The notes under the pieces: generated by a model | The model's input: only the letters and a program-made list of their open reading frames with translations | Told to the model about the DNA's origin: nothing | Database searches by the model: none | Assembly (NCBI RefSeq): GCF_000425305.1 | Contig: NZ_AUDE01000012.1 | Coordinates: forward strand, 1-64,000 | DNA length: 64,000 bases | From: Psychroserpens burtonensis DSM 12212 | GTDB lineage: Bacteria > Bacteroidota > Bacteroidia > Flavobacteriales > Flavobacteriaceae | Direction: 5' to 3' | Shown here: in pieces, positions 57,128-64,000 of the stretch | Numbering within the stretch: the first letter of the stretch is position 1 | How the letters are laid out: the number at the start of each line of letters is the position of its first letter | Translations under genes and position numbers: made by a program

Positions 57128-57192
57128 ATCGTTACGAGGACGAAGAATGTCGCAATCTTATCACAAGATTCTTCGCTATGCTCTGAATGACA
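57128..57192. repeat. REP-like dispersed repeat (copy B)
   Basis: A 65-nt element in the gap between paaY and the crotonase gene. Its right 27 nt (57166-57192) align without gaps to copies A and C; an inner AATCTT-TATCAC-AAGATT region makes a hairpin. Confidence 0.8.
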
Positions 57193-57195
57193 GCT

Positions 57196-57951
57196 CTATT
57201 TAAATCCTTTTAATTTCTCTTTTGTAAACTCAGACAATACTAGTCGTCCGCTTGTTTTTGCACGTTCTGCTAACAACTCATCCCAATCATCAGTACCTTT
57301 CCAGAATACTTTTTTCATTTCGACAATTGCCTCTGTGTTATACGTGCATAAATGCTCAGCTGTTTCTTTTACAGCAGCATCCAATTCTTCATTACTCTCA
57401 TATACCTGTGTGAATAAGCCTTTTTGTTTAGCCCATTCTGCAGGATAAAACGAATTCGCATCAATCGCTATTTGTGACATAGCGCTTAATCCCATTTTAC
57501 GTTCAATAGCTGGTCCAACAACGAATGGTCCAATACCAATATTTAATTCACTCAACTTAATAGCTGCGAATTTTGATGCCATGCAATAGTCAGTCGAAGC
57601 AGCTAAACCAACACCACCACCTACGGTTTTTCCTTGTATACGTCCAATGATAAATTTTGGACATTTACGCATAGCGTTAATCACATTCGCAAATCCTGAA
57701 AAGAAGACTTTCCCTGTTGCTGCATCATTGATGTTTATTAATTCTTTGAAGCTTGCACCTGCGCAGAAGGTTCTTTCTCCTCCACTTTTTAAAACGATTA
57801 CTTTAATAGCATCGTTTGCTCCTGCATCTGTTATTGTATTTGCTAATTTAGCAAGCACATCTCCTGGTAGGGAATTGTGTGCAGGATGAAAAAACTCGAT
57901 ATATCCTACTTCGTTTTCTATGTTTATTTTTACATATGGGTCTGTCATCAC
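57196..57951 (-). CDS. Crotonase-family enoyl-CoA hydratase/isomerase
   Basis: A 251-aa crotonase-fold enzyme. The first oxyanion strand is FCAGASFKEL and the second GGGVGLAASTDY. In ordinary hydratases one catalytic glutamate follows GGG (GGG-x-E-L); here that position is GGGVGL, so it is absent, while the other glutamate, in LSELNIGI, is present. It may therefore be an isomerase or another crotonase reaction. The likely context is PaaG/PaaF-type steps of phenylacetate degradation. The start is the ATG at 57951 or 57948. Confidence 0.85.
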   Translation of the reverse strand: MMTDPYVKINIENEVGYIEFFHPAHNSLPGDVLAKLANTITDAGANDAIKVIVLKSGGERTFCAGASFKELININDAATGKVFFSGFANVINAMRKCPKFIIGRIQGKTVGGGVGLAASTDYCMASKFAAIKLSELNIGIGPFVVGPAIERKMGLSAMSQIAIDANSFYPAEWAKQKGLFTQVYESNEELDAAVKETAEHLCTYNTEAIVEMKKVFWKGTDDWDELLAERAKTSGRLVLSEFTKEKLKGFK

Positions 57952-58057
57952 GCTGGCGTGTTCCCGTAAAAACGGGAATCTATTTTTATGGTTAAACGTT
58001 ATATTCTTAAGATTCCGATTTCTCGGGAAACCTTTGGGAATCTCTTAATTATTAAAC
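57952..58057. repeat. Hairpin-rich gap downstream of the GIY-YIG gene
   Basis: TTCCCGTAAAAACGGGAA (57961-57978) is a perfect hairpin. AGATTCC...GGAATCT (58010-58042) encloses CCGATTTCTCGGG (58015-58027), which is repeated exactly at 58366-58378 on the other side of the nuclease gene. Confidence 0.7.
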
Positions 58058-58342
58058 TTAAATTTCTTCATATAAATACTTCCAATCAGGGTTTGCTTTT
58101 TCAATCAACTCTAATTTCCACTCTCTATTCCATTTCTTCATCTGCTTTTCTCTTAATTTAGCTTCTACTTCTGAATTATATTCTTCATAATAAATGAGCA
58201 TATCTAAATTATATATTGCTGAAAACGTCGTTGGATGCACTTTATTTTTATGCTGATATATTCTTTTCTTTAATCCGCCTGTTTCTCCAATGTACAAAAC
58301 GCCTTTTGATTTATTTGTTATTATATAGACGTAATGTTTCAA
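58058..58342 (-). CDS. GIY-YIG family nuclease
   Basis: A 94-aa protein of the UPF0213/GIY-YIG small nuclease type: HYVYIITNKSKGVLYIGETG carries the GIY-YIG equivalent (VYI ... YIGET), followed by the conserved Arg in KRIYQHKN and Glu in EVEAKLREKQ. These single-domain nucleases may cut DNA; cellular roles are largely unknown. The gene interrupts the paa row between the crotonase and paaZ genes and is bracketed by palindromes containing an identical 13-nt core. Similar nuclease genes recur in many copies in Flavobacteriaceae, as I recall, which fits a mobile cassette. Confidence 0.9.
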   Translation of the reverse strand: MKHYVYIITNKSKGVLYIGETGGLKKRIYQHKNKVHPTTFSAIYNLDMLIYYEEYNSEVEAKLREKQMKKWNREWKLELIEKANPDWKYLYEEI

Positions 58343-58362
58343 ATTAACTATTGTTTTTGAGA

Positions 58363-58423
58363 CACCCGATTTCTCGGGTGATTCGAGCAGTTTAATTTGC
58401 TACAGCAAATTGAACTGCTCGAA
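58363..58423. repeat. Paired hairpins between the GIY-YIG gene and paaZ
   Basis: Two palindromes follow one another: CACCCGATTTCTCGGGTG (58363-58380), and a 19-bp near-perfect stem (58382-58400 with 58405-58423, one mismatch) whose 4-base loop contains two bases of the paaZ stop codon. The second overlaps the last seven codons of paaZ. No U-tract follows on the minus strand. Confidence 0.7.
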
Positions 58424-60898
58424 ATGATGATTCAAATGCTTCCTCTCCAATAAGTACCACTCGTATTTACTTAATTCTCCAAAAACCATATTGTTCAATT
58501 TAGCTTCTGAATTTTCTTTAAAATAATTTAAGTATGCTTCTCTTTGCGTCTTAAATTTCTCAACAGCAGTTGTTAAATTAGGATGTTTTAAAGAGTCAAG
58601 TGTATCTTTTTCTAATAAAGGAAATCTTGAATTCTTAGGAAACTTATCATGGTTATATAAACTGTTATGCACTTTCTCTAAAATGGTCTCTGGTGTTGCA
58701 ATTTCAAAATCTTGGACCTCACCAGCTGCAATTTTATAAGTGTACTCTAAATGCTCAATCATATGCTGAGGGGTCATAATTCCCCATTCTGGCTTAGCAT
58801 CTTCTACAAGCTTAGATAAACAGTCTATAATTTTATCTTCAGTCATTTCAATAAAGATCTCTTGCTTTTTTTGAACCATCGTCAAAATAGTTGCAATCGC
58901 TACTAATTCATCTTCGGCATCGAACACCTCAACATACCATTTTACGATTCCGCTTGGATGCTCTGCAGATGCGACATCACGATCTACTTTTTGCTTACAC
59001 GTCAATCGTACATAAACCGTATCATTATGATATAAGGGACGTAAAAAACGACAATCTTCTAATCCGTAGTTTGCTGCTACAGGTCCTTTATTTGGATAGA
59101 CGAATAATCCTGCTGCTGCTGAAATAATGAAATAGCCATGAGCAGTTCTCTTCTCGAAAATACTTCCTTCTAATGATGTAATATCTGTATGCGCATAGAA
59201 ATGATCCCATGTTACATTCGCAAAGTTGATGATATCTGTATCTGTGAATGTACGCTTATGTGTTTTGAGTGACATTCCTGGTTGAATATCTTCCCAATGG
59301 TATTTGAATGGATGCATTTCTGCTTCCTTATATTTTGCATTTTGCTGGTAAACACCTGTAATCTCTGTAATTGTAGTTGGTGAACCCTGAATAGCGGTAC
59401 GTTGCAAGTAATGCTTAATACCACGCATTCCTCCCATTTCTTCTCCTCCTCCAGCACGTCCTGGACCTCCATGAACTAAGTAAGGCAAGGGAGAGCCATG
59501 ACCTGTACTTTCTTTAGCACTTTCCCTGTTGAGTACTAATATTCTTCCGTGGTGGCTTGCAGCATTAATGACATAATCTTTAGCGATTTTATCGTCGTTA
59601 GTTGCAATTGATGACACTAAAGATCCTTTACCCATTTGAGCCAATAAAATAGCTTCATCTAAGTTTTTATAAGGCATTATTGTACTTACTGGACCAAATG
59701 CTTCTCGTTCGTGAATGACTGTATTTTGAAATGGATGATCTGCTCTTAATAAAATAGGACTTAGAAAAGCACCTTTTTTAGCATCTGCTCCAATCGTTTG
59801 AATGTTATCTAAACTTCCGTAAACAATTTGTGCTTCTTTAGCTAAATCATTTACTGAATCTCTTACTGCCTGAACTTGTTGATGGTTTACTAAAGATCCC
59901 ATTCTGACTTCTTTTAGTCTTGGATCTCCAATGGTAACTTTATCTAAAGCTTTTCCCAGAGAAATCTGAACATCTTCAATCAAATTTTCAGGAACAACAA
60001 TTCGTCTAATTGCTGTACACTTTTGTCCAGCTTTAGCCGTCATTTCTCTTCGAACTTCTTTTATGAATAAATCAAATTCTGGTGTTCCTGGAATAGCGTC
60101 CTCACCTAAAATAGAAGCATTTAAAGAATCGGCTTCCATCGTAAATGGTACTGACTCTTGAATTAATCTTGGATGTGCTTTAAGCAACCTTCCTATTCTT
60201 GCTGAACCTGTAAAGGTGACCACGTCTTGAGATTCTACGGTGTCTAATATGTTTTTAACGGTTCCGTTTATGATTTGTAAAGCGCCTTCTGGGAGAATAC
60301 CTGAAGCAATAATTTCTTTTGCCACAGCTTCTGCTAAATACGATGATGATGGTGCTGGTAATACTACAGCAGGAACTCCAGCCATCCAATTTACAGCACA
60401 CTTTTCTAACATTCCCCAAACTGGAAAATTAAAGGCATTGATATGCACTGCTACTCCTTTTTTAGGCACCATAATATGATGTGCCATAAAACGTCCGCCA
60501 CGAGATAAATCAATAGCATCACCTTCTACATGATACGGTTGATTTGGAAAGAGTTTTCTTAACGATGCATTGGCGAATAAATTACCGAAACCACCTTCTA
60601 TATCGATCCAACTATCTACTTTAGTTGCTCCTGTTCTATAGCTCAAATCGTAAAACGAATCTTTCCTTTTAGTCAAATATAGTGCTAATGTCTTGAGCAT
60701 GTTTCCACGTTCTTGAAAGGTCATTTTGCGAAGTTGCTCTCCGCCTGTTGTTCGTCCGTAGTTAAGAATTTCTGGAATATCTAATCCTTCAATGGCGACA
60801 CTCGTAAAAGCTTCGCCTGTTACTGAGTCGAGAATTGGTTGTCCTTCTTCTTTTCCTGTTGTCCAGCTTCCAGTAACGTAATGTTCTATCTTTCTCAT
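58400..60898 (-). CDS. paaZ: Bifunctional oxepin-CoA hydrolase/semialdehyde dehydrogenase PaaZ, with C-terminal extension
   Basis: An 832-aa protein with an aldehyde dehydrogenase domain (about 1-520; Glu in FTMEADSLN, Cys in AKAGQKCTAIRR) and a MaoC-like hydratase domain (about 540-680; FTDTDIINFANVTWDHFYAH). PaaZ hydrolyses the oxepin-CoA ring and oxidises the resulting aldehyde in phenylacetate degradation. Proteobacterial PaaZ is about 680 aa; here about 140 extra residues (690-832) form a helical domain with TPQHMIEHLEYTYKIAAGE, similar to DUF1569/DinB-like folds. The domain is not needed in E. coli PaaZ. A hairpin overlaps the last codons. Confidence 0.93.
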   Translation of the reverse strand: MRKIEHYVTGSWTTGKEEGQPILDSVTGEAFTSVAIEGLDIPEILNYGRTTGGEQLRKMTFQERGNMLKTLALYLTKRKDSFYDLSYRTGATKVDSWIDIEGGFGNLFANASLRKLFPNQPYHVEGDAIDLSRGGRFMAHHIMVPKKGVAVHINAFNFPVWGMLEKCAVNWMAGVPAVVLPAPSSSYLAEAVAKEIIASGILPEGALQIINGTVKNILDTVESQDVVTFTGSARIGRLLKAHPRLIQESVPFTMEADSLNASILGEDAIPGTPEFDLFIKEVRREMTAKAGQKCTAIRRIVVPENLIEDVQISLGKALDKVTIGDPRLKEVRMGSLVNHQQVQAVRDSVNDLAKEAQIVYGSLDNIQTIGADAKKGAFLSPILLRADHPFQNTVIHEREAFGPVSTIMPYKNLDEAILLAQMGKGSLVSSIATNDDKIAKDYVINAASHHGRILVLNRESAKESTGHGSPLPYLVHGGPGRAGGGEEMGGMRGIKHYLQRTAIQGSPTTITEITGVYQQNAKYKEAEMHPFKYHWEDIQPGMSLKTHKRTFTDTDIINFANVTWDHFYAHTDITSLEGSIFEKRTAHGYFIISAAAGLFVYPNKGPVAANYGLEDCRFLRPLYHNDTVYVRLTCKQKVDRDVASAEHPSGIVKWYVEVFDAEDELVAIATILTMVQKKQEIFIEMTEDKIIDCLSKLVEDAKPEWGIMTPQHMIEHLEYTYKIAAGEVQDFEIATPETILEKVHNSLYNHDKFPKNSRFPLLEKDTLDSLKHPNLTTAVEKFKTQREAYLNYFKENSEAKLNNMVFGELSKYEWYLLERKHLNHHFEQFNLL

Positions 60899-61279
60899 AA
60901 GCTTTGTGCTTCGGTTAATAAGATTTCCGTTTGCACGGAAACAAGATGATGTATTTTACTTATCATTTTTTTTCTCTACTTTCATTTTGTCTTGAAACAA
61001 AACGAACCAAAAATTCAAGTTGAAATGAAGAATTTTAAAATCCTATCTACGGATTTAAAACCTAAAAATAAAATCTAAATTTTTTCCAAGGTTTCAAAAA
61101 TTCTTAACGCTTTTATTTTTTTATTCTGCATTTCAACGTTGGTCTAAACGTTTACATTTAATTTTTCTAATAGACTTATATCGCACTAACTTCTGCGTTA
61201 GCGATTGAACGGTCTGTTTGAACTCCTTGAAAAGAGCGAGTAGTGAAAGCGCGACCCTTGTGGTAACGCCCAAATCATT
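60899..61279. repeat. 381-base gap made of dispersed repeat-like pieces
   Basis: No gene. Left part: TTTTGTCTTGAAACAAAACG, a small palindrome of a type common in Flavobacteriia. Middle: GTTGAAATGAAGAATTTT (61019-61036) pairs at a distance with AAAATTCTT (61097-61105) and CATTTCAAC (61129-61137), so the piece is one large inverted repeat. Right: GCGTTAGCGATTGAACGG (61195-61212) closes with TAACGCC (61264-61270), another repeat type familiar from these genomes. The gap separates paaJ from paaZ. Confidence 0.55.
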
Positions 61280-62494
61280 TTATTTACTCACATTTTCTAT
61301 AATTGCTGCATACCCTTGTCCAACACCGATACACATCGTTATTAGTGCATACCTTTTATTCTGCTCCTTCAACTCCAACGCTGCTGAATACGCAACTCTA
61401 GCGCCTGTAACACCGAGTGGATGACCAATAGCAATTGAACCGCCATTTGGATTCAATCTTGGGTCATCATCTGCTAACCCCCAAGCTCTTGTGCACGCCA
61501 ACGCCTGTGCTGCAAAAGCTTCATTGAGTTCTATCACATCCATATCGTCCATAGTCAATCCTGCTTTTTCCAAAGCTTTATTTGAGGCTTGAACTGGACC
61601 AATACCCATTAGTCGCGGCTCTACACCAACAACAGCAGAACTTACGATTCTTGCTAAAGGCTTTAGGTTGTATTTTTTTACTGCATCTTCGGAAGCAATA
61701 ATGGTCGCTGCTGCTCCATCGTTTAATCCGGAAGAATTTCCTGCGGTGACGCTTCCACCTTCTTTTTTGAAAGCTGGACGTAATTTTCCTAATATTTCTA
61801 AAGAGGTTGTTGGTTTAACAAACTCATCTTTTGAAAATCGAATCGGGTCTTTTTTACGTTGGGGAATTTCTACTGTTACAATTTCTTTTGCTAGTCGACC
61901 GTTTTCTTGCGCTCTAGTTGCCTTTATTTGGCTCCAATGAGCAAACTTATCTTGATCTTCTCTAGAGATATTATATTTCTCTACTAGATTTTCGGCAGTG
62001 TTTCCCATACCATCCGTTCCATAGAGTTTCTCCATTTTAGGATTAATAAAACGCCATCCGAATGTTGAATCATACATTTTAGAGTCCCCTCCAAATCCCG
62101 TTGATGGTTTTGCGATAACGTATGGTCCGCGTGTCATATTCTCGACACCTCCAGAAATGAATACATCGCCATCCCCAGCTTTAATTGCACGATTAGCGTG
62201 TATGATTGCTGACAATCCTGAACTACACAATCTATTAACTGTTTCACCAGGAACCGTGAATGGTAATCCTGCTAATAAGGATGACATTCTCGCCACGTTA
62301 CGATTGTCTTCTCCAGCTTGATTAGCACAACCCATAATGACATCATCGTAGGCTTCTTTTGGAATGCTGGGATTACGTTTAACGATTTCTGAAATAACTA
62401 ATGCTCCTAAATCGTCTGTTCTAACAGCAGACAATGTGCCTTTGTAACTTCCTATTGGTGTTCTTATTCCGTCTATTATGTATGCTTGTTTCAT
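61280..62494 (-). CDS. paaJ: Acetyl-CoA acyltransferase, PaaJ-like thiolase
   Basis: A 404-aa thiolase: nucleophile Cys in [34 protein letters not shown] with the catalytic His, and Cys/Gly in CIGVGQG. At 404 aa with the PNPMEKLYG-type insert ([21 protein letters not shown]) it matches 3-oxoadipyl-CoA/3-oxo-5,6-dehydrosuberyl-CoA thiolases. With paaZ next in line it most likely performs the thiolytic steps of phenylacetate degradation. The start overlaps the previous stop (ATGA), so translation is coupled to the upstream lipoprotein. Confidence 0.88.
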   Translation of the reverse strand: MKQAYIIDGIRTPIGSYKGTLSAVRTDDLGALVISEIVKRNPSIPKEAYDDVIMGCANQAGEDNRNVARMSSLLAGLPFTVPGETVNRLCSSGLSAIIHANRAIKAGDGDVFISGGVENMTRGPYVIAKPSTGFGGDSKMYDSTFGWRFINPKMEKLYGTDGMGNTAENLVEKYNISREDQDKFAHWSQIKATRAQENGRLAKEIVTVEIPQRKKDPIRFSKDEFVKPTTSLEILGKLRPAFKKEGGSVTAGNSSGLNDGAAATIIASEDAVKKYNLKPLARIVSSAVVGVEPRLMGIGPVQASNKALEKAGLTMDDMDVIELNEAFAAQALACTRAWGLADDDPRLNPNGGSIAIGHPLGVTGARVAYSAALELKEQNKRYALITMCIGVGQGYAAIIENVSK

Positions 62495-63063
62495 AATTCT
62501 TTTAATTGTAATTCTTTAATTATCGTTTCTCCTAAAGCAGAATTTTGAGTTGACATATTTGATTTAGACGTTACATATAATTTATTTTTAAAAATAATTT
62601 TATTAGTATTTAACTCTTGTAAAAGAATGTAGACAGTAAAATAAAATTTTCTTTCACTCTGATCTCGAATATTTTCCCTAAAAGATCTTTCTTTTCCTAA
62701 TAAAACATAACAAACACTATCAAATTTATTTGAATCGAAATTCAATTTATCAAAATCAGTATCAATATCTTCAAAGCTTTCTATTCCTAATGGATAATTC
62801 ATATCGGTATCAATAATAAATTTTGACACGAAATCCGGGTTATTTGTTCTTTTGGTAATCTCGTTTGCTAAACTTTCGTAGAAAGATTCAAATTCCTTGT
62901 AACCTTTCATATAAAACAAAATTGAATCAAATGATTCAAAACCCTCATTAAAAAACTCATCTGTTTTATTTATCCCAGGATTAAATGAATAATTATTATT
63001 TGAAGATCCACAATTAAAAAACAGAAATAGTAAGCATACTATTATTAAAATCTCTTTCTTCAT
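62491..63063 (-). CDS. Lipoprotein of unknown function
   Basis: About 190 aa from the ATG at 63063 (the frame has an earlier ATG at 63075 that would add four residues, MIDK). Lipobox LFFNC, Cys18 from this start, followed by serine- and asparagine-rich residues. The body is alpha/beta with many Phe and Asp residues and no recognised motif. It overlaps the thiolase start by four bases. A function in the acyl-CoA pathway is not evident. Confidence 0.55.
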   Translation of the reverse strand: MKKEILIIVCLLFLFFNCGSSNNNYSFNPGINKTDEFFNEGFESFDSILFYMKGYKEFESFYESLANEITKRTNNPDFVSKFIIDTDMNYPLGIESFEDIDTDFDKLNFDSNKFDSVCYVLLGKERSFRENIRDQSERKFYFTVYILLQELNTNKIIFKNKLYVTSKSNMSTQNSALGETIIKELQLKEL

Positions 63064-63081
63064 TTTATCAATCATTTAATT

Positions 63082-63936
63082 TCAAAGTGCTGAAAACGTA
63101 TCCCCTTGTCTAATATCTCCACTATTGTAACCTTTCATGAACCACTCCATGCGTTGCTCTGAAGTTCCATGGGTAAAACTATCTGAATTCACATTTCCTC
63201 TAGTTCGTTTTTGAATCGCATCATCACCAACTGCATTGGCTGCGCTCATAGCTTCTTGAATATCTCCAGCCTCTAGGTATTGTTTATTGTAATGCGCCCA
63301 AATTCCTGCATAGAAATCTGCTTGTAATTCTTGAGCAACAGAGAGTCTATTCGCTTCCGTTTTGCTCCCTTGAGATTGTAATTGTCTTACTTTATTTGAT
63401 GTTCCCAAAAGCGTTTGAATATGATGACCAACTTCGTGAGCGGTAACATAGGCGATGGCAAAATCACCACCTTTAGCTCCAAAACGAGTTTGTAACTCAT
63501 CAAAAAACACCAAATCCATATATAATTTTTGACCTGCAGGACAATAAAATGGTCCTGAAGCCGAGCTTGCATTTCCACAACCCGTAGATACCGTATTTGT
63601 GAACAATACCATTTTTGGTTCCTTATAATTACCTAGATTATTTTCTTTAAAAATTTGATTCCAAACGTCTTCAGTATCTGCCAAAACAGTTCCCATGAAG
63701 TCACCCATTAGTTGTTCGTTTTTCGTCAATTCACGAGTTGCAGAAGGTTGTGAAACTTGACTCTTAACAACTTGCTCAACCAAAGGTGCTAGTTGCTGAC
63801 CTGTTTCACCTCCAAAAAGCTGAAGTAGAATTACTACGACTGCGACAACGCCTCCACCAGCAATAACCTTTCCTTTATTACCACCACCACGACGATCTTC
63901 TACATTTCCACTTTTTCTTCTACCTTGCCATTTCAT
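63082..63936 (-). CDS. Neutral zinc metallopeptidase (YpfJ family)
   Basis: A 284-aa protein with a basic, Gly-rich N-terminus, one hydrophobic helix (about 24-42) and a zinc-peptidase domain: AHEVGHHIQTLLG carries the HExxH site, with a further Glu in AQELQADFYAG. The segment STGCGNASSASGPFYCPAGQKLYMDL is typical of the PF04228 family. It is membrane-anchored with the domain probably outside. Substrates are unknown. It lies at the right end of the window, upstream of the lipoprotein gene by 6-18 bases. Confidence 0.92.
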   Translation of the reverse strand: MKWQGRRKSGNVEDRRGGGNKGKVIAGGGVVAVVVILLQLFGGETGQQLAPLVEQVVKSQVSQPSATRELTKNEQLMGDFMGTVLADTEDVWNQIFKENNLGNYKEPKMVLFTNTVSTGCGNASSASGPFYCPAGQKLYMDLVFFDELQTRFGAKGGDFAIAYVTAHEVGHHIQTLLGTSNKVRQLQSQGSKTEANRLSVAQELQADFYAGIWAHYNKQYLEAGDIQEAMSAANAVGDDAIQKRTRGNVNSDSFTHGTSEQRMEWFMKGYNSGDIRQGDTFSAL

Positions 63937-64000
63937 AATACGTTCTCTTAACTATGCTTTTAGATATTTGACTGTTTACTTATTCCCAATCTTTTTGAGT

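Noticed and set aside
57961-57978. TTCCCGTAAAAACGGGAA as terminator of the crotonase or nuclease gene
   Set aside because: No T-tract follows on either strand; it fits a repeat element better than an intrinsic terminator.
58058-58342. GIY-YIG protein as the UvrC nuclease or an intron-encoded homing enzyme
   Set aside because: It is a 94-aa single-domain protein without UvrC domains, and no group I intron structure is seen around it.
31969-58423. CRISPR array from the repeated hairpins in the minus-strand gaps
   Set aside because: The repeats are far apart, imperfect and lack regular spacers; no cas genes are present.

Overview
The window is chromosomal DNA of a member of the Flavobacteriaceae (Bacteroidota). 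Evidence seen directly: low GC, a SusC/SusD pair with accessory lipoproteins, two giant secreted proteins ending in type IX secretion (T9SS) type A sorting domains, a GDYXXLXY/DUF2157 pair, a fused E1 alpha/beta ketoacid dehydrogenase, few Shine-Dalgarno sequences, and promoters of the Bacteroidota form TTG-N(17-23)-TANNTTTG. I see no prophage, CRISPR array, tRNA gene or complete insertion sequence. It looks like stable core chromosome with small repeat elements in some intergenic gaps.

Layout. 1-428: what looks like the promoter and leader of an rRNA operon that runs leftwards out of the window. 429-8711 (minus): SusC - SusD - two lipoproteins - terminator - Porin_10-type outer-membrane protein. 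8914-14429 (plus): RNase HII, a large lipoprotein, a 37-kDa nucleoid-associated protein and an outer-membrane barrel protein. 14573-16405 (minus): lipB, a lipoprotein and a short Pmp3 membrane protein. 16521-26752 (plus): membrane-anchored LuxR-type regulator, DUF1573 protein, lysS, two tandem diheme cytochrome-like lipoproteins with fibronectin III modules, a zinc metalloprotease lipoprotein and an RDD membrane protein. 26759-32645 (minus): a run of membrane-associated genes (two alpha/beta hydrolases, GDYXXLXY, DUF2157, CPBP-like, four small membrane or secreted proteins, one of only 52 aa). 32837-35351 (plus): helical protein and two Spy-like small secreted proteins. 35401-38385 (minus): hemL, glucosaminidase-LysM lipoprotein, PLP enzyme. 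38591-52342 (plus): two paralogous T9SS cargo proteins, DUF5522, hutU, DUF4136 lipoprotein, SulP transporter. 52418-63936 (minus): Spy-like protein, fused E1 and E2 of a branched-chain-type ketoacid dehydrogenase, paaY, crotonase-family enzyme, GIY-YIG nuclease, paaZ, paaJ-type thiolase, lipoprotein and zinc metallopeptidase.

How genes work together. The minus-strand block at 52992-62494 is an acyl-CoA catabolic neighbourhood: PaaZ opens and oxidises the oxepin-CoA of phenylacetate degradation, PaaJ thiolyses the beta-keto product, PaaY and the crotonase homologue are usual companions, and E1/E2 feed branched-chain acyl-CoA. The ring-epoxidising paaABCDE genes are not in the window. LipB supplies the octanoyl group needed to lipoylate E2. 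HutU is one step of histidine degradation, without the rest of the hut pathway nearby.

The most interesting unexplained signals are: a GIY-YIG nuclease gene sitting in the paa row between two identical copies of a 13-nt palindromic motif; REP-like dispersed repeats in three gaps; a 15-bp perfect inverted repeat before the first T9SS gene; the octamer CTTCGGAA, which by eye is far more frequent than composition predicts, on both strands and in all reading frames; and two short genes (52 and 54 aa). No complete new defence or biosynthetic system is apparent.
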